From Methanoregulaceae archaeon (GTDB lineage Archaea > Halobacteriota > Methanomicrobia > Methanomicrobiales > Methanospirillaceae): DNA of 64,000 nucleotides. Positions 53,040 to 61,917 of the stretch are shown here, in pieces; position 1 is the stretch's first letter; each line of letters starts with the position of its first letter. Location of the stretch: assembly GCA_021371995.1 (NCBI GenBank), contig JAJFVA010000006.1, positions 1 through 64,000 on the forward strand, in the 5' to 3' direction. The translations under genes and the position numbers were made by a program. The notes beneath the pieces were generated by a model. The model worked only from the letters and a program-made list of their open reading frames with translations. It was not told where the DNA came from and searched no databases.

Positions 53040-56000
53040 ATGAAAGAAAAACGATCACAAATTACGATTATCAGCATCCTTCTCCTCTGCGTCCTCGTCC
53101 CGGTGGTATCGGCTACCACGATTATAGCAGAGGGAGGAACGATTCCAACCCTCGGGGGCACAGAGGAATTCTCCCTCACTGCAGATTCCCTGCCGGATGG
53201 ACTTTCCGGGTTTGAGATTACCGTCTCGCTGAGCGATCCAGCGAAAGCAGAAATCGTGGGGGTAATTATTCCCGAATGGGCCGGAAACCCGCCGTTTGCC
53301 GTTATTGGAAGTGTGCCTTCCGATTCGGTTGAAATCACGATTGTTGACCTCTACGGGAACGCGAGCCAGAGCCTTACCGGTTTTAAACTGGTGACCCTGA
53401 ATGTTCGTGGGGACAATCCCGGGACCACCGGACTGAACATCACCATTGATGACATTCAGGACAAGGATGGTTTCAGCATCGCTGCTTCTGTACAGAACGG
53501 TACAATAATTATTGGTAGCACACCCCCGCCCGCTCTGACAGGCACTCTGAATGTGACATCAAGCCCATCAACTGCGGATGTGCTCCTTGACGGGGTTTTC
53601 AAGGGGACAACCCCTATCGTGATTCCTAATGTCACCACTGGCCTTCATACCGTGCGGGTCGAAAAAACGGGATATTCGCCGCTCGAAAATCTCGTTACCA
53701 TAAATAACGGGATGACTACCAGCGTCCATGCCGTCCTGAGTGAAATCCCCCCTGTCCCGGTAAACGGCACGCTGAATGTGCAGACAACCCCCACAGCAGC
53801 AGCAGTGTTCCTTGACGGAGTAAACAAAGGGGTGACCCCGCTGGGCATTCCTGATGTCCCCTCAGGTATCCACACCCTGCGTCTCGAAAAGACCGGGTAT
53901 GTGGCGTGGGAGAACCCGGTCACTATCAATGCCGGTGAAACGACGAACGTGACCGCAGTTCTCACAGCCATTCCACCCCCCGCTGTAAACGGAACACTGA
54001 ATGTGCAGACAACCCCCACAGCAGCAGTAGTGTTCCTTGACGGAGTGAACAAAGGGGTGACCCCGCTGGGCATTCCTGATGTCCCTTCAGGTATCCACAC
54101 CCTGCGTCTCGAAAAGACCGGGTATGTGGCGTGGGAGAACCCGGTCACTATCAATGTCGGTGAAACGACGAACGTGACCGCAGTTCTCACAGCCATTCCA
54201 CCCCCCGCTGTAAACGGAACACTGAACGTGCAGTCAACTCCTGGAGCGGCAGATGTTTTTCTCGACGGGATTTATCGGGGGATAACCTCTCTCACTATCC
54301 AGGGTATCCCGGCGGGCATACACACACTCAGGCTTGAGAAGAGCGGGTATTCGCCATTCGAGAATCCCGTGACCATTGTCGCGGGGGGGACGACAAACGT
54401 AACCGTCACCCTGAGCGCGATACCCCCGATCCCGGTGAACGGCACCCTGAATGTTGAATCGACGCCGTCAGCCGCGTTCGTGTTCCTTGATGGGGCATAC
54501 CGTGGATTCACCCCGCTTACGCTACTGAATGTCCCTGCCGGCATTCACACACTCAGGCTTGAAAAAACAGGGTATGTGTCATGGGATAATCCCGTGACTA
54601 TCATTGCGGGAGAGACTACAAACGTAAGTGCCGTACTCAGTGCTGTTCCGTTGACGAACGGTTCGATTAATGTGCAGTCTGATCCAGAGGGAGGAAATGT
54701 TTACCTGGATGGAGTCCTTCGGGGGATAACTCCGGTCCTCATTCCCGGGATAGCCCCTGGAACACACCTTATCCGCATCGAAAAGGGAGGATATGAGCCA
54801 TGCGAGGAAGTAGTAGGAGTGAGCGCCGGGATCACCACAGAAGTGAATGCCACACTCATTGCTATTCCACCCCCGCCTTCATCAGGCTCCATAAATGTGC
54901 AGTCTACTCCGTCAGATGCGAATGTGTACCTCGATGGCATGATGGCAGGGATCACCCCGGTCCTGATCCCGGGAGTCGCTCCCGGGTCGCACACGGTTAG
55001 GATTGAAAAGACTGGATATGGGCCATGGGAGAGTAATGTGAGTGTATCGGCCGGTGCAACCACTCTTGTGAGCGCAACCCTCTTTCCAACACCGCCACCA
55101 CCCACCGGATCTGTTAACGTGCAGTCAGATCCTTCTGATGCAAATGTGTTCCTTGACGGGATCATGGCAGGTATTACCCCGGCCCTCATCCCCGGAGTCT
55201 CTCCCGGATTGCATATAGTACGGATTGAGAAGACCGGATTCGTGCCCTGGGAGAATATGATTACCGTCTCTGCGGGTTCCACGACCGTTGTGAGCATCGT
55301 TCTCGAACCTGTCCCGCCACCGCCGACAACAGGAGATATCGAAGTTGAATCACATCCTGACGGGGCAAACACGTACCTTGACGGCGTATTCAAAGGTATC
55401 ACGCCTCTCTCAATTGTTGGCGTTACTCCAGGTCTCCACGTCATGAAACTGAACACAACCGGGTATGAACCATGGGAAGAGACTATCAGCGTTGTTGCTG
55501 GTGAGACTACTATGGTCAATGAGACCCTGTCTCCCATCGTAACTCCGATCCCCACAACCCCCGCAGGATACGGAACTCTCGTAATCACTTCCTACCCCAC
55601 CGGTGCGAAGATCCTTATCGATGGTATTGATCGGGGAGAGACGAATGCAATTGTTCCCAAGGTCGCCGCGGGAACCCGGCAGGTGACCCTGGAAAAAGCC
55701 GGGTATAAGTCAAAATCATTCCCGGTAAGTCTCGGAGCAGGGAAGTATATCGCCTTGCCCTCCGTAAGGCTGGAACCTGATACCGGTCCGACAACCATAC
55801 CTACGACCATACCTACGACCATACCTACAACCATACAGACGACAGAACCAACAACAGTACCGACCACCATCAGCCCCATCCCCCCAGGCCCCTCAACGGG
55901 TAGTCTGTTTGTCTATTCGATGCCCTTCGGGTGCTCGGTATATATTGACGATGTATTGAGGGGGACCAGTCCGGGAATCTTTGGATCAATCCCTCCAGGA

Positions 56001-56132
56001 ACTCATGTGGTCCGGCTGACTCTTACCGGGTACCAGGACGATATTCGTTCAGTCCAGATAACGGCAGGGAAACTGACAACTGTTACGACCGTTCTTATCC
56101 CCGACATAGGATCGCTGTTGTCTATTGTGTAA
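53040..56132 (+). CDS. Giant secreted protein with a cohesin-like domain and eleven PEGA repeats
   Basis: The 1030-residue protein starts MKEKRSQITIISILLLCVLV with a signal peptide (cleavage after VSA at about 25). AAGGAGG precedes this ATG by five bases, which rules out the longer frame from 52974. Residues 26-160 resemble a cohesin-like beta domain (TIPTLGGTEEFSLTADSLPD, GLSGFEITVSLSDPAKAEIV). Eleven PEGA repeats of about 75 residues follow, each like GTLNVQTTPTAAAVFLDGVN then KGVTPLGIPDVPSGIHTLRL and EKTGYVAWENPVTI. A Thr/Pro-rich linker (about 920-945) separates repeats 10 and 11. No membrane anchor is seen. PEGA domains are thought to bind surface polymers. It lies 62 bases after the SBBP/PKD gene. 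Confidence 0.88.
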   Translation: MKEKRSQITIISILLLCVLVPVVSATTIIAEGGTIPTLGGTEEFSLTADSLPDGLSGFEITVSLSDPAKAEIVGVIIPEWAGNPPFAVIGSVPSDSVEITIVDLYGNASQSLTGFKLVTLNVRGDNPGTTGLNITIDDIQDKDGFSIAASVQNGTIIIGSTPPPALTGTLNVTSSPSTADVLLDGVFKGTTPIVIPNVTTGLHTVRVEKTGYSPLENLVTINNGMTTSVHAVLSEIPPVPVNGTLNVQTTPTAAAVFLDGVNKGVTPLGIPDVPSGIHTLRLEKTGYVAWENPVTINAGETTNVTAVLTAIPPPAVNGTLNVQTTPTAAVVFLDGVNKGVTPLGIPDVPSGIHTLRLEKTGYVAWENPVTINVGETTNVTAVLTAIPPPAVNGTLNVQSTPGAADVFLDGIYRGITSLTIQGIPAGIHTLRLEKSGYSPFENPVTIVAGGTTNVTVTLSAIPPIPVNGTLNVESTPSAAFVFLDGAYRGFTPLTLLNVPAGIHTLRLEKTGYVSWDNPVTIIAGETTNVSAVLSAVPLTNGSINVQSDPEGGNVYLDGVLRGITPVLIPGIAPGTHLIRIEKGGYEPCEEVVGVSAGITTEVNATLIAIPPPPSSGSINVQSTPSDANVYLDGMMAGITPVLIPGVAPGSHTVRIEKTGYGPWESNVSVSAGATTLVSATLFPTPPPPTGSVNVQSDPSDANVFLDGIMAGITPALIPGVSPGLHIVRIEKTGFVPWENMITVSAGSTTVVSIVLEPVPPPPTTGDIEVESHPDGANTYLDGVFKGITPLSIVGVTPGLHVMKLNTTGYEPWEETISVVAGETTMVNETLSPIVTPIPTTPAGYGTLVITSYPTGAKILIDGIDRGETNAIVPKVAAGTRQVTLEKAGYKSKSFPVSLGAGKYIALPSVRLEPDTGPTTIPTTIPTTIPTTIQTTEPTTVPTTISPIPPGPSTGSLFVYSMPFGCSVYIDDVLRGTSPGIFGSIPPGTHVVRLTLTGYQDDIRSVQITAGKLTTVTTVLIPDIGSLLSIV
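53763..54212 (+). repeat. Nearly identical 225-bp tandem duplication encoding PEGA repeats 2 and 3
   Basis: Bases 53763-53987 and 53988-54212 are direct copies that differ at about six positions by my reading, with two amino-acid changes. Both start at an Asn codon before GTLNVQTTPT. All other PEGA repeats of the gene are clearly more diverged, so this is a recent duplication that keeps the frame. Confidence 0.85.
55794..55835 (+). repeat. 12-bp tandem repeat encoding a Thr-Ile-Pro-Thr linker
   Basis: The unit accatacctacg occurs three and a half times, the third copy with one base changed. It encodes part of a TTIPTTIPTTIPTTIQTTEP linker between PEGA repeats 10 and 11. Such in-frame units may vary in number by slippage, and the Thr residues may carry sugars. 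Confidence 0.8.
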
Positions 56133-56188
56133 TTTGCTGAAAACAACCCCTTTTTTCAGATGAGGTGGGTTGTAGCGGGAGAGCACGA

Positions 56189-58423
56189 TCACATCGCTTT
56201 TGTAAGCATCCCGGCATACCTGCACTGCCCAAACGAGATGCAACCGTCTCCGAGAGGGTAATCGGCATTGATGAGAATATCAAGACCGGCATATTTTACC
56301 TGGTCTGTAATTGTTTCCCGTATAGCCCGGTTATAGGCTACACCCCCGGATAAAACGACCAGCGGGATGTCCCGCTCCCGTGCTGCATGGATTGCGAGCC
56401 CGGCAATCCCTCTCGCAAGGTTATACTGGAAAGAGGCTGCAATGTCGGAAATCTTCCGGACATCACCATACTGGGCGGGGATATACTCTTCAAGTGCTTT
56501 TCTAATGAGCCCACGTGTCGAGAGAACTTCGCAAGATCCATCACGGAAAAAGGAGATATCCCAGTTATGAGGTCTTCCTCCGGCAGCCGCTGATTCCAGT
56601 TTCATTGCCGGTTCACCATCATAGGTCTTCTCACGGCAGATATCAAGGAGTGCTGAAACGGAATCCAGCACCCTGCCCGTGCTGCTCGTCAGGGCAACAT
56701 TCAGGCCTTTTTCCAGTTGTGCCTCAAGGATACCAAGCTCGAGATCGGTCCATCCACGGGATGTGAGGATCTCCGTTATTTCAGCCTCTGGCAGGATACC
56801 AAAGAGCATCCGCTCAGGGTAGGTTGTAGCGAGGTCACCTCCCGGCATAGGGACCACTTCGAGATGAGCAACCCGTTCATAGTCAGGGACCTGACCGGCA
56901 AAAACCTCGCCACCCCAGACCGTCCCATCATCGCCATATCCCACCCCGTCTATAGTGATACCGATACATGGATCCGGTGTAGCTGCTGCGATATGGGCCC
57001 GGTGGTGCTGGACGGGAACGAGCACTGCGCCATATGTCTCTGCAAGCTCCCGGGCATACCTCGTAGAGAGGAATTGCGGATGGGCATCATGGGCGATCAC
57101 CTCATACTGCGCACCAAGGAGCTTGCTAAAGGTATGGACGGTCTCTTTGAGGTATTCAAAGGTTCCGGGATTCCGGACATTACCAACATGGGGCGATGTT
57201 ATGGCAAAATGGTCCTTATAGACGGTAATATTGGAGTTCAGCTCAGGCCCCACTCCAAGGATTGTCCGCTCCCCAAGGTCAATACCGGTTCTTTTGGGTG
57301 CCATCCCCCGTGAAAGCCGTATAATAAACCCATCCCTTACAACTGAATCATCACACCGGTTTACAATTTTCCGATCGTGAGAAAGGAAAAAATCAACATC
57401 CCGATTGAGCCTGGCCATGGCCCTGTCAATATCGGTGATCATCGGGTAACCGGGCATATTGGCACTGGTCATGACAAGTAACGGATGGACAAGGTATGAG
57501 AAGAGAAGGTGGTGAAGTCCGGTATACGGCAGCATGCAACCGAGAGTGTGAAGGTTGCTGATTTGATTATGGGCAGTAGGGTCCCGTTTCTCGAAAACGA
57601 CAATTGGCCGGGATGAACTCTCGAGAAGGAACCGTTCAGTGACTGAGACTCTTGCGATCCGATCAATGTGGTCGGTGGACCTGACCATGATTGCAAAAGG
57701 CTGTTCCGACCTTCCCAGTCTTCTCTTCAGTTCACCTGCAGACTCCTCTATGCATGCAATATGGAAGCCCCCGATTCCCCTTACTGCTACGAGAGCGCCG
57801 GTATCAAGGAGACGTGCTGTCTCTTTTATCACATCAAAGCATTCCACATCATTACCCTCCCGGTCAAAAAGCATGAGTCGTGGCCCACATTGTCCGCAGG
57901 CGATGGTCTGTGCATGATGGCGGCGGGAGGAAGGGTCAGTGTACTCCTGGGAGCATTCCGGGCATGTCCGGAACTGTGCCATGGAGGTCCGTTCACGGTC
58001 GTAGGGGAGCTCTGTGATGATGCTGTATCGCGGGCCGCAGTTCACACAGGATGTTGCCCAGTAAGTTTCATACCTTCCACCGTGCGAACCGATATCAGCG
58101 AGACACCTATCACATGTAGCGATATCCGGGGGGATCATGCCTGACAGAGTTCCGGCGGTGCTTGGCAGTATCAAAAAATTTTCAGGATAGGGTCCTTCCC
58201 ATGGTGTAACGGAAACATAATCGATGCGGGCAAGCGGGGGCCCGGACTTTACCGATGCAAGAAAATCTTCAAATCTATCCCCTTTTGCATAAATCTCTAC
58301 TTCACTCCCCAGATTTTTTACCCGGCCAGTGATTCCATATTCATGTGCACGGGCAAATACAAAAGGACGGAAACCTACGCCCTGGACAATTCCACGGACG
58401 ATTATTCTCCCGCTTCGGCGCAT
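56189..58423 (-). CDS. hypF: Carbamoyltransferase HypF, NiFe-hydrogenase maturation
   Basis: This 744-residue protein makes the thiocyanate precursor of the cyanide ligands in NiFe hydrogenases from carbamoyl phosphate. It has the acylphosphatase domain (VRGIVQGVGFRPFVFARAHE, about 8-27), two zinc fingers (CDRCLADIGSHGG with CVNCGPR, CPECSQEY with CGQCGPR, about 110-190), a YrdC-like domain (about 195-390) and a Kae1-like domain with HDAHPQFLSTRYARELAE and VPVQHHRAHIAAATP. Length and order are normal. The other hyp genes are not in the window. It is transcribed convergently with the PEGA protein gene. Confidence 0.96.
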   Translation of the reverse strand: MRRSGRIIVRGIVQGVGFRPFVFARAHEYGITGRVKNLGSEVEIYAKGDRFEDFLASVKSGPPLARIDYVSVTPWEGPYPENFLILPSTAGTLSGMIPPDIATCDRCLADIGSHGGRYETYWATSCVNCGPRYSIITELPYDRERTSMAQFRTCPECSQEYTDPSSRRHHAQTIACGQCGPRLMLFDREGNDVECFDVIKETARLLDTGALVAVRGIGGFHIACIEESAGELKRRLGRSEQPFAIMVRSTDHIDRIARVSVTERFLLESSSRPIVVFEKRDPTAHNQISNLHTLGCMLPYTGLHHLLFSYLVHPLLVMTSANMPGYPMITDIDRAMARLNRDVDFFLSHDRKIVNRCDDSVVRDGFIIRLSRGMAPKRTGIDLGERTILGVGPELNSNITVYKDHFAITSPHVGNVRNPGTFEYLKETVHTFSKLLGAQYEVIAHDAHPQFLSTRYARELAETYGAVLVPVQHHRAHIAAATPDPCIGITIDGVGYGDDGTVWGGEVFAGQVPDYERVAHLEVVPMPGGDLATTYPERMLFGILPEAEITEILTSRGWTDLELGILEAQLEKGLNVALTSSTGRVLDSVSALLDICREKTYDGEPAMKLESAAAGGRPHNWDISFFRDGSCEVLSTRGLIRKALEEYIPAQYGDVRKISDIAASFQYNLARGIAGLAIHAARERDIPLVVLSGGVAYNRAIRETITDQVKYAGLDILINADYPLGDGCISFGQCRYAGMLTKAM

Positions 58424-58479
58424 CGGATTCCTACAAAACTTTATGGATTTACTGCGCCATATACTAATTGGGTTTTATT

Positions 58480-58992
58480 GTGTCCGGCCATATCAGGATA
58501 GTGAATGATCCGGTGGAATTAATCCCCCTTCTCATCACATTCAACAACTCCTGTTACAAGCAGGTCTATGACCTTCTTAACAAGTCATGGATGACGGAAG
58601 AGGAGTTGAGTGCCCATCTGAAGGAAGAGGGTGTCAATCACTGTATCAGCATCCTGAAGAAGGGAAATCTCATAGAAGAGCAATGGCGGATGCCGGAGCC
58701 GGGAAAACGGCCTGTCAAGGAGTTCCGGGCAACATACAATAAATTCAGAGCTAACTTCCAGTGTAACCTGACAGACCTCTCAGACCTCCTCTACATTGCA
58801 GTCTCGAACGATGAACAACTGAGACTAGTTGTCGAAAAGGTCGAGGAGGAGTTGTCAAGCGGCAACAGTTCGATCAACGATATCGCACGCAAGTTCGGGG
58901 TCAGCCCCACCTTTATCAAGGGTCTGGCAAAGCGTATCCCCCATCTGGATGTGAAAGGCCAGGGGCTGGTGCTGCTTGACCGAAGCCAGTGA
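58480..58992 (+). CDS. Winged-helix (ArsR-like) regulator, first gene of a helicase operon
   Basis: This protein of about 170 residues has an N-terminal winged-helix-like domain (ELIPLLITFNNSCYKQVYDL, LNKSWMTEEELSAHLKEEGV, NHCISILKKGNLIEEQWRMP) and a second helical part with an HTH look (INDIARKFGVSPTFIKGLAK). I chose the GTG at 58480, some 20 bases after ccatatact, a possible box A; a TTG at 58468 would add four residues. Its end overlaps the start of the next regulator. It is a DNA-binding protein by inference; its target is unknown. Confidence 0.7.
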   Translation: MSGHIRIVNDPVELIPLLITFNNSCYKQVYDLLNKSWMTEEELSAHLKEEGVNHCISILKKGNLIEEQWRMPEPGKRPVKEFRATYNKFRANFQCNLTDLSDLLYIAVSNDEQLRLVVEKVEEELSSGNSSINDIARKFGVSPTFIKGLAKRIPHLDVKGQGLVLLDRSQ

Positions 58993-59785
58993 AGACCCCC
59001 TCTATTCAATTCTCAGAAGCAAGAGGGAGGTTACACGACTCCAGATACTTGTTGAGATTGCAGAGCACCAGCCAGCAATACGCCAGCAGGAGATCGCCGG
59101 GAAGCTCGGTGTGACCCCTCAGGCAGTGTCAGAATACATCAGGGAACTTGTGGATGATGGTATGGTTGCAGCCCATGGGCGGGGACGATATGATGTCACC
59201 CGTTCCGGTATTGAATGGGTTCTGAACCATGCTGAGGCGCTGGAATCATATGCCCGGCACATCAGGAGGGATATCATCCAGCAGGTTTCGACTTGGACGG
59301 CCATCGCTGCCCATGATCTCAAAGAAGGTGATGAGGTCGGGGTTTATATGAAGGATGGATGGCTCTATGCGTCCAAAGGATCCCGGAGTGCAACAGGTAT
59401 CGTTGTGATGGATGCCCGCAAGGGTGATGATGTCGGCGTTACGCGGTTGTCGGGAATTATTGATCATACCGAAGGAGTGATTCATGTCTGCAAGGTGCCA
59501 AGGGTGCAGCGTGGCGGATCGCGGAAAGTAAAGAAGGATCAGATCCTCTCCGTCACACAACATGCCGGGATGGTTGCTGCAGTCGGACTTGAAGCATATG
59601 TAGCCCTGGAGCAGGCCGGGAGGATTCCCGACATGTTTTTTGGTTCAAGGGAGGGTGTTATCGAAGCGGCATTTCATGGAATAGACTGCGCCATATTCAT
59701 CGTTGATGAGGAGTTCACCGATTTCTTAAAAAGGCTCGAAGGTGTCGGAATCTCCTATATCATTCATGACCTGGTCGCTGCATGA
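58976..59785 (+). CDS. MarR/CRP-like HTH regulator with a C-terminal ligand-like domain
   Basis: This 269-residue protein starts with TTG inside the previous gene. The HTH is TRLQILVEIAEHQPAIRQQE, IAGKLGVTPQAVSEYIRELV and DDGMVAAHGRGRYDVTRSG. The C-terminal two-thirds (KEGDEVGVYMKDGWLYASKG, GMVAAVGLEAYVALEQAGRI, GIDCAIFIVDEEFTDFLKRL) look like a folded ligand-binding part found in archaeal regulators (I recall DUF7839). It overlaps the helicase start by four bases (ATGA), so the three genes are tightly coupled. Confidence 0.75.
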   Translation: MTEASEDPLYSILRSKREVTRLQILVEIAEHQPAIRQQEIAGKLGVTPQAVSEYIRELVDDGMVAAHGRGRYDVTRSGIEWVLNHAEALESYARHIRRDIIQQVSTWTAIAAHDLKEGDEVGVYMKDGWLYASKGSRSATGIVVMDARKGDDVGVTRLSGIIDHTEGVIHVCKVPRVQRGGSRKVKKDQILSVTQHAGMVAAVGLEAYVALEQAGRIPDMFFGSREGVIEAAFHGIDCAIFIVDEEFTDFLKRLEGVGISYIIHDLVAA

Positions 59786-61833
59786 GGATCGTTGTTAACC
59801 CCCAGAAAGGAAATTACAAGATCCTCTTTCTTGATCAGCATAGCATAAGGGGTGCTGCATTCACGGAAATCTCGGAGACCCCCAAGGGCCCGAGGCCGGT
59901 TCAGTACCGGCTCAGATGGGGGAACAGGCAGCAGTACCGGAACACTCCGACAAAAGATCTGATCGCCTCTTTGAGGAAGGGCGAAGTATTCCTTACCAGG
60001 CATGATGAGTCGTTTGAGAGATTTCTTGCCGATTTCCAGGTTCCTTTCTCTTTGGTGAGTCTCTGCCGGGTATGCCTCCTTGAAGAACGGATAACCCCGA
60101 TAAACGCCAAGACTGCAGTCCGCTACCGGGGTTCTGAATCGATCTGTCCCGATTGTGCCAAACGGGAACTTCGCCGTGAACTGGCGCATATGGGAAGGAT
60201 GGGGCGTCAGTCAATGTCGCACATGGAGGCGCTTCTCTCCAAATACCGTGATGTAGACCGGGTACTGGCAAGCATCCAGCCCGAGCAGATACGGATGTCC
60301 CAGACCCTTTTTGACCGGCTCGAGGCTCACCCGATCCAGAAAACCGCAGGAATAGAGGAACTCCCCCTCCCCCGTGTTTTTGTGGAGGCATCAGGTGTCA
60401 TGACCCTCATGCCCGCACAGCAGATGGCTGTTGATGCAGGGTTGCTTTATGGAAAGGACCTCCTGGTTGTTTCCGCAACTGCCAGCGGGAAGACTTTTAT
60501 CGGGGAGATGGCAGGGATCAAGAATCTGGTCGAAGGAAGAGGGCAGTTTCTCTTTCTGGTCCCGCTGGTGGCACTCGCGGTCCAGAAATACCAGCGGTTC
60601 AATGAAAGGTACGGAACTTTTGCTGATGTAGGGATTATGATCGGGAAGAGCAGGATCAACCTTCCTGAGAATCGTCCGGCCGGCGACAGGAACACAGGAG
60701 CCCCGGTTATTGTAGGGACCTACGAAGGGATCGATCATCTCATCAGGTGCGGAACCCGTCTCCGCCAGATTGGGACCGTTGTTATCGATGAAGTCCAGAT
60801 GCTCGAGGACAATGAACGTGGTCACCGGCTTGACGGGCTGATCGCGCGGCTAAAGTACCTTGCCCCAAAAGCCCAGTTCCTTTACCTCTCTGCTACCATA
60901 GGAATGCCAAAAATTCTCGCAAAAAAGCTCGGGGCGACCCTTGTCCGGTATGATGACCGCCCGGTCTCGCTTGAGCGGTATCTCATGTTCCTTGAGCACA
61001 AGCAGAAGATACCCACCCTGAAAAAACTCTGTGAAGAGGAGTTCACGCATGTATCTTCAAAAAAATTTCATGGCCAGACTATTATTTTTACGAACTCCAG
61101 AGCCCGGTGTCATGTGATTGCCGATGCTCTGGGTCCGAGATATGCAGCATACCATGCAGGCCTCACTTCCCAGGAGCGCCGTGAGGTTGAAGCTCAGTTC
61201 CTTGGAGGCAAATCAAAAGCGGTGGTTACGACCGCTGCGCTTGGTGCCGGAGTTGACTTCCCTGCATCACAGGTTATCTTCGATTCTCTCGCTATGGGAA
61301 TCTCGTGGCTCACAGTACAGGAGTTCAACCAGATGGCAGGGCGGGCCGGCCGGCCCGATTTTCACGATCTCGGAAAAGTGGTCATCCTTGCAGAGCCGGG
61401 CGGCACGTATGCCAGGGGGTCTTCGTTTACTGAAGAAGAGGTAGCAATGCGGCTCCTCAAGGGGGAGATGGAGGAGGTGGCTCCTGAGCATGACCTCGAA
61501 CAGAGCTCCGAAGAATATGTTGCGAATGCGGTTGTATGCGGGGGAGATGAAATTGAGCTTGAGCAGATTGGCGCTATCATGGTCGGGACCATTGAACCGG
61601 TCCTCCCAATTCTTCTCGACCGGGGGCTGGTCCGCAGGGCGAACGGGAAGATCGAGCTGATGCCTCTTGCCCGGGTCATGGCTGAACATTTTATCGGGTT
61701 AGAACGTCTTTTGGAAATCCTTTCTCTCACAAACAGGTACCGGGATCCAATCGAGATTCTGACTGAACTTGAATGTGCAGAGTCAAGGGAAAAAGTCAGG
61801 GAACGCGAAAAGGGGAAAAAAGCACGGGGTTGA
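59782..61833 (+). CDS. Ski2-like superfamily 2 helicase with an N-terminal DUF5814 zinc domain
   Basis: This 683-residue protein has about 200 N-terminal residues with a four-cysteine metal site (CRVCLLEERITPINAKTAVR then CPDCAKRELR), which I assign to DUF5814. A Ski2/Hel308-like helicase core follows: motif I VVSATASGKTFIGEMAG, motif II VVIDEVQMLEDNERGHRLDG, motif III LYLSATIGMPKIL, motif V VVTTAALGAGVDFPASQVIF, and motif VI FNQMAGRAGRPDFHDLGKVV. The DEVQ form instead of DExH/DEAH is unusual. It probably unwinds nucleic acid in repair or RNA turnover. Coupling to two regulators suggests it is induced by a signal. Confidence 0.85.
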   Translation: MRIVVNPQKGNYKILFLDQHSIRGAAFTEISETPKGPRPVQYRLRWGNRQQYRNTPTKDLIASLRKGEVFLTRHDESFERFLADFQVPFSLVSLCRVCLLEERITPINAKTAVRYRGSESICPDCAKRELRRELAHMGRMGRQSMSHMEALLSKYRDVDRVLASIQPEQIRMSQTLFDRLEAHPIQKTAGIEELPLPRVFVEASGVMTLMPAQQMAVDAGLLYGKDLLVVSATASGKTFIGEMAGIKNLVEGRGQFLFLVPLVALAVQKYQRFNERYGTFADVGIMIGKSRINLPENRPAGDRNTGAPVIVGTYEGIDHLIRCGTRLRQIGTVVIDEVQMLEDNERGHRLDGLIARLKYLAPKAQFLYLSATIGMPKILAKKLGATLVRYDDRPVSLERYLMFLEHKQKIPTLKKLCEEEFTHVSSKKFHGQTIIFTNSRARCHVIADALGPRYAAYHAGLTSQERREVEAQFLGGKSKAVVTTAALGAGVDFPASQVIFDSLAMGISWLTVQEFNQMAGRAGRPDFHDLGKVVILAEPGGTYARGSSFTEEEVAMRLLKGEMEEVAPEHDLEQSSEEYVANAVVCGGDEIELEQIGAIMVGTIEPVLPILLDRGLVRRANGKIELMPLARVMAEHFIGLERLLEILSLTNRYRDPIEILTELECAESREKVREREKGKKARG

Positions 61834-61874
61834 TCGGTCAGGTCTGCTTTTCGCCGAGAAGAGAGCGGATTGAT

Positions 61875-61917
61875 ACCAGTTCTTCAGGGATCTTTTCGTC
61901 AGCAGAACTGGTTTTTT
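61875..61917 (+). terminator. Hairpin and T6 run after the helicase operon
   Basis: Arms accagttct (61875-61883) and agaactggt (61904-61912) are followed by T6 at 61912-61917, about 40 bases after the helicase stop. It would suit termination of the helicase operon. The same bases form the coding-like tail of the opposite PH-domain gene. Confidence 0.5.

Noticed and set aside
54701-55588. A 295-codon open frame antisense to the PEGA repeats
   Set aside because: It mirrors the repeat structure of the PEGA gene, has a Val/Pro/Ser-rich composition typical of an antisense shadow, and lacks a start signal.
53645-55588. Regular repeats that at first resemble a CRISPR array
   Set aside because: The units are about 225 bases, translate in frame as PEGA domains, and have no constant repeat with unique spacers.
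61841-61915. Pyrrolysine or selenocysteine recoding in the PH-domain gene
   Set aside because: The in-frame stop is TAA, which is not used for either amino acid in known archaea.
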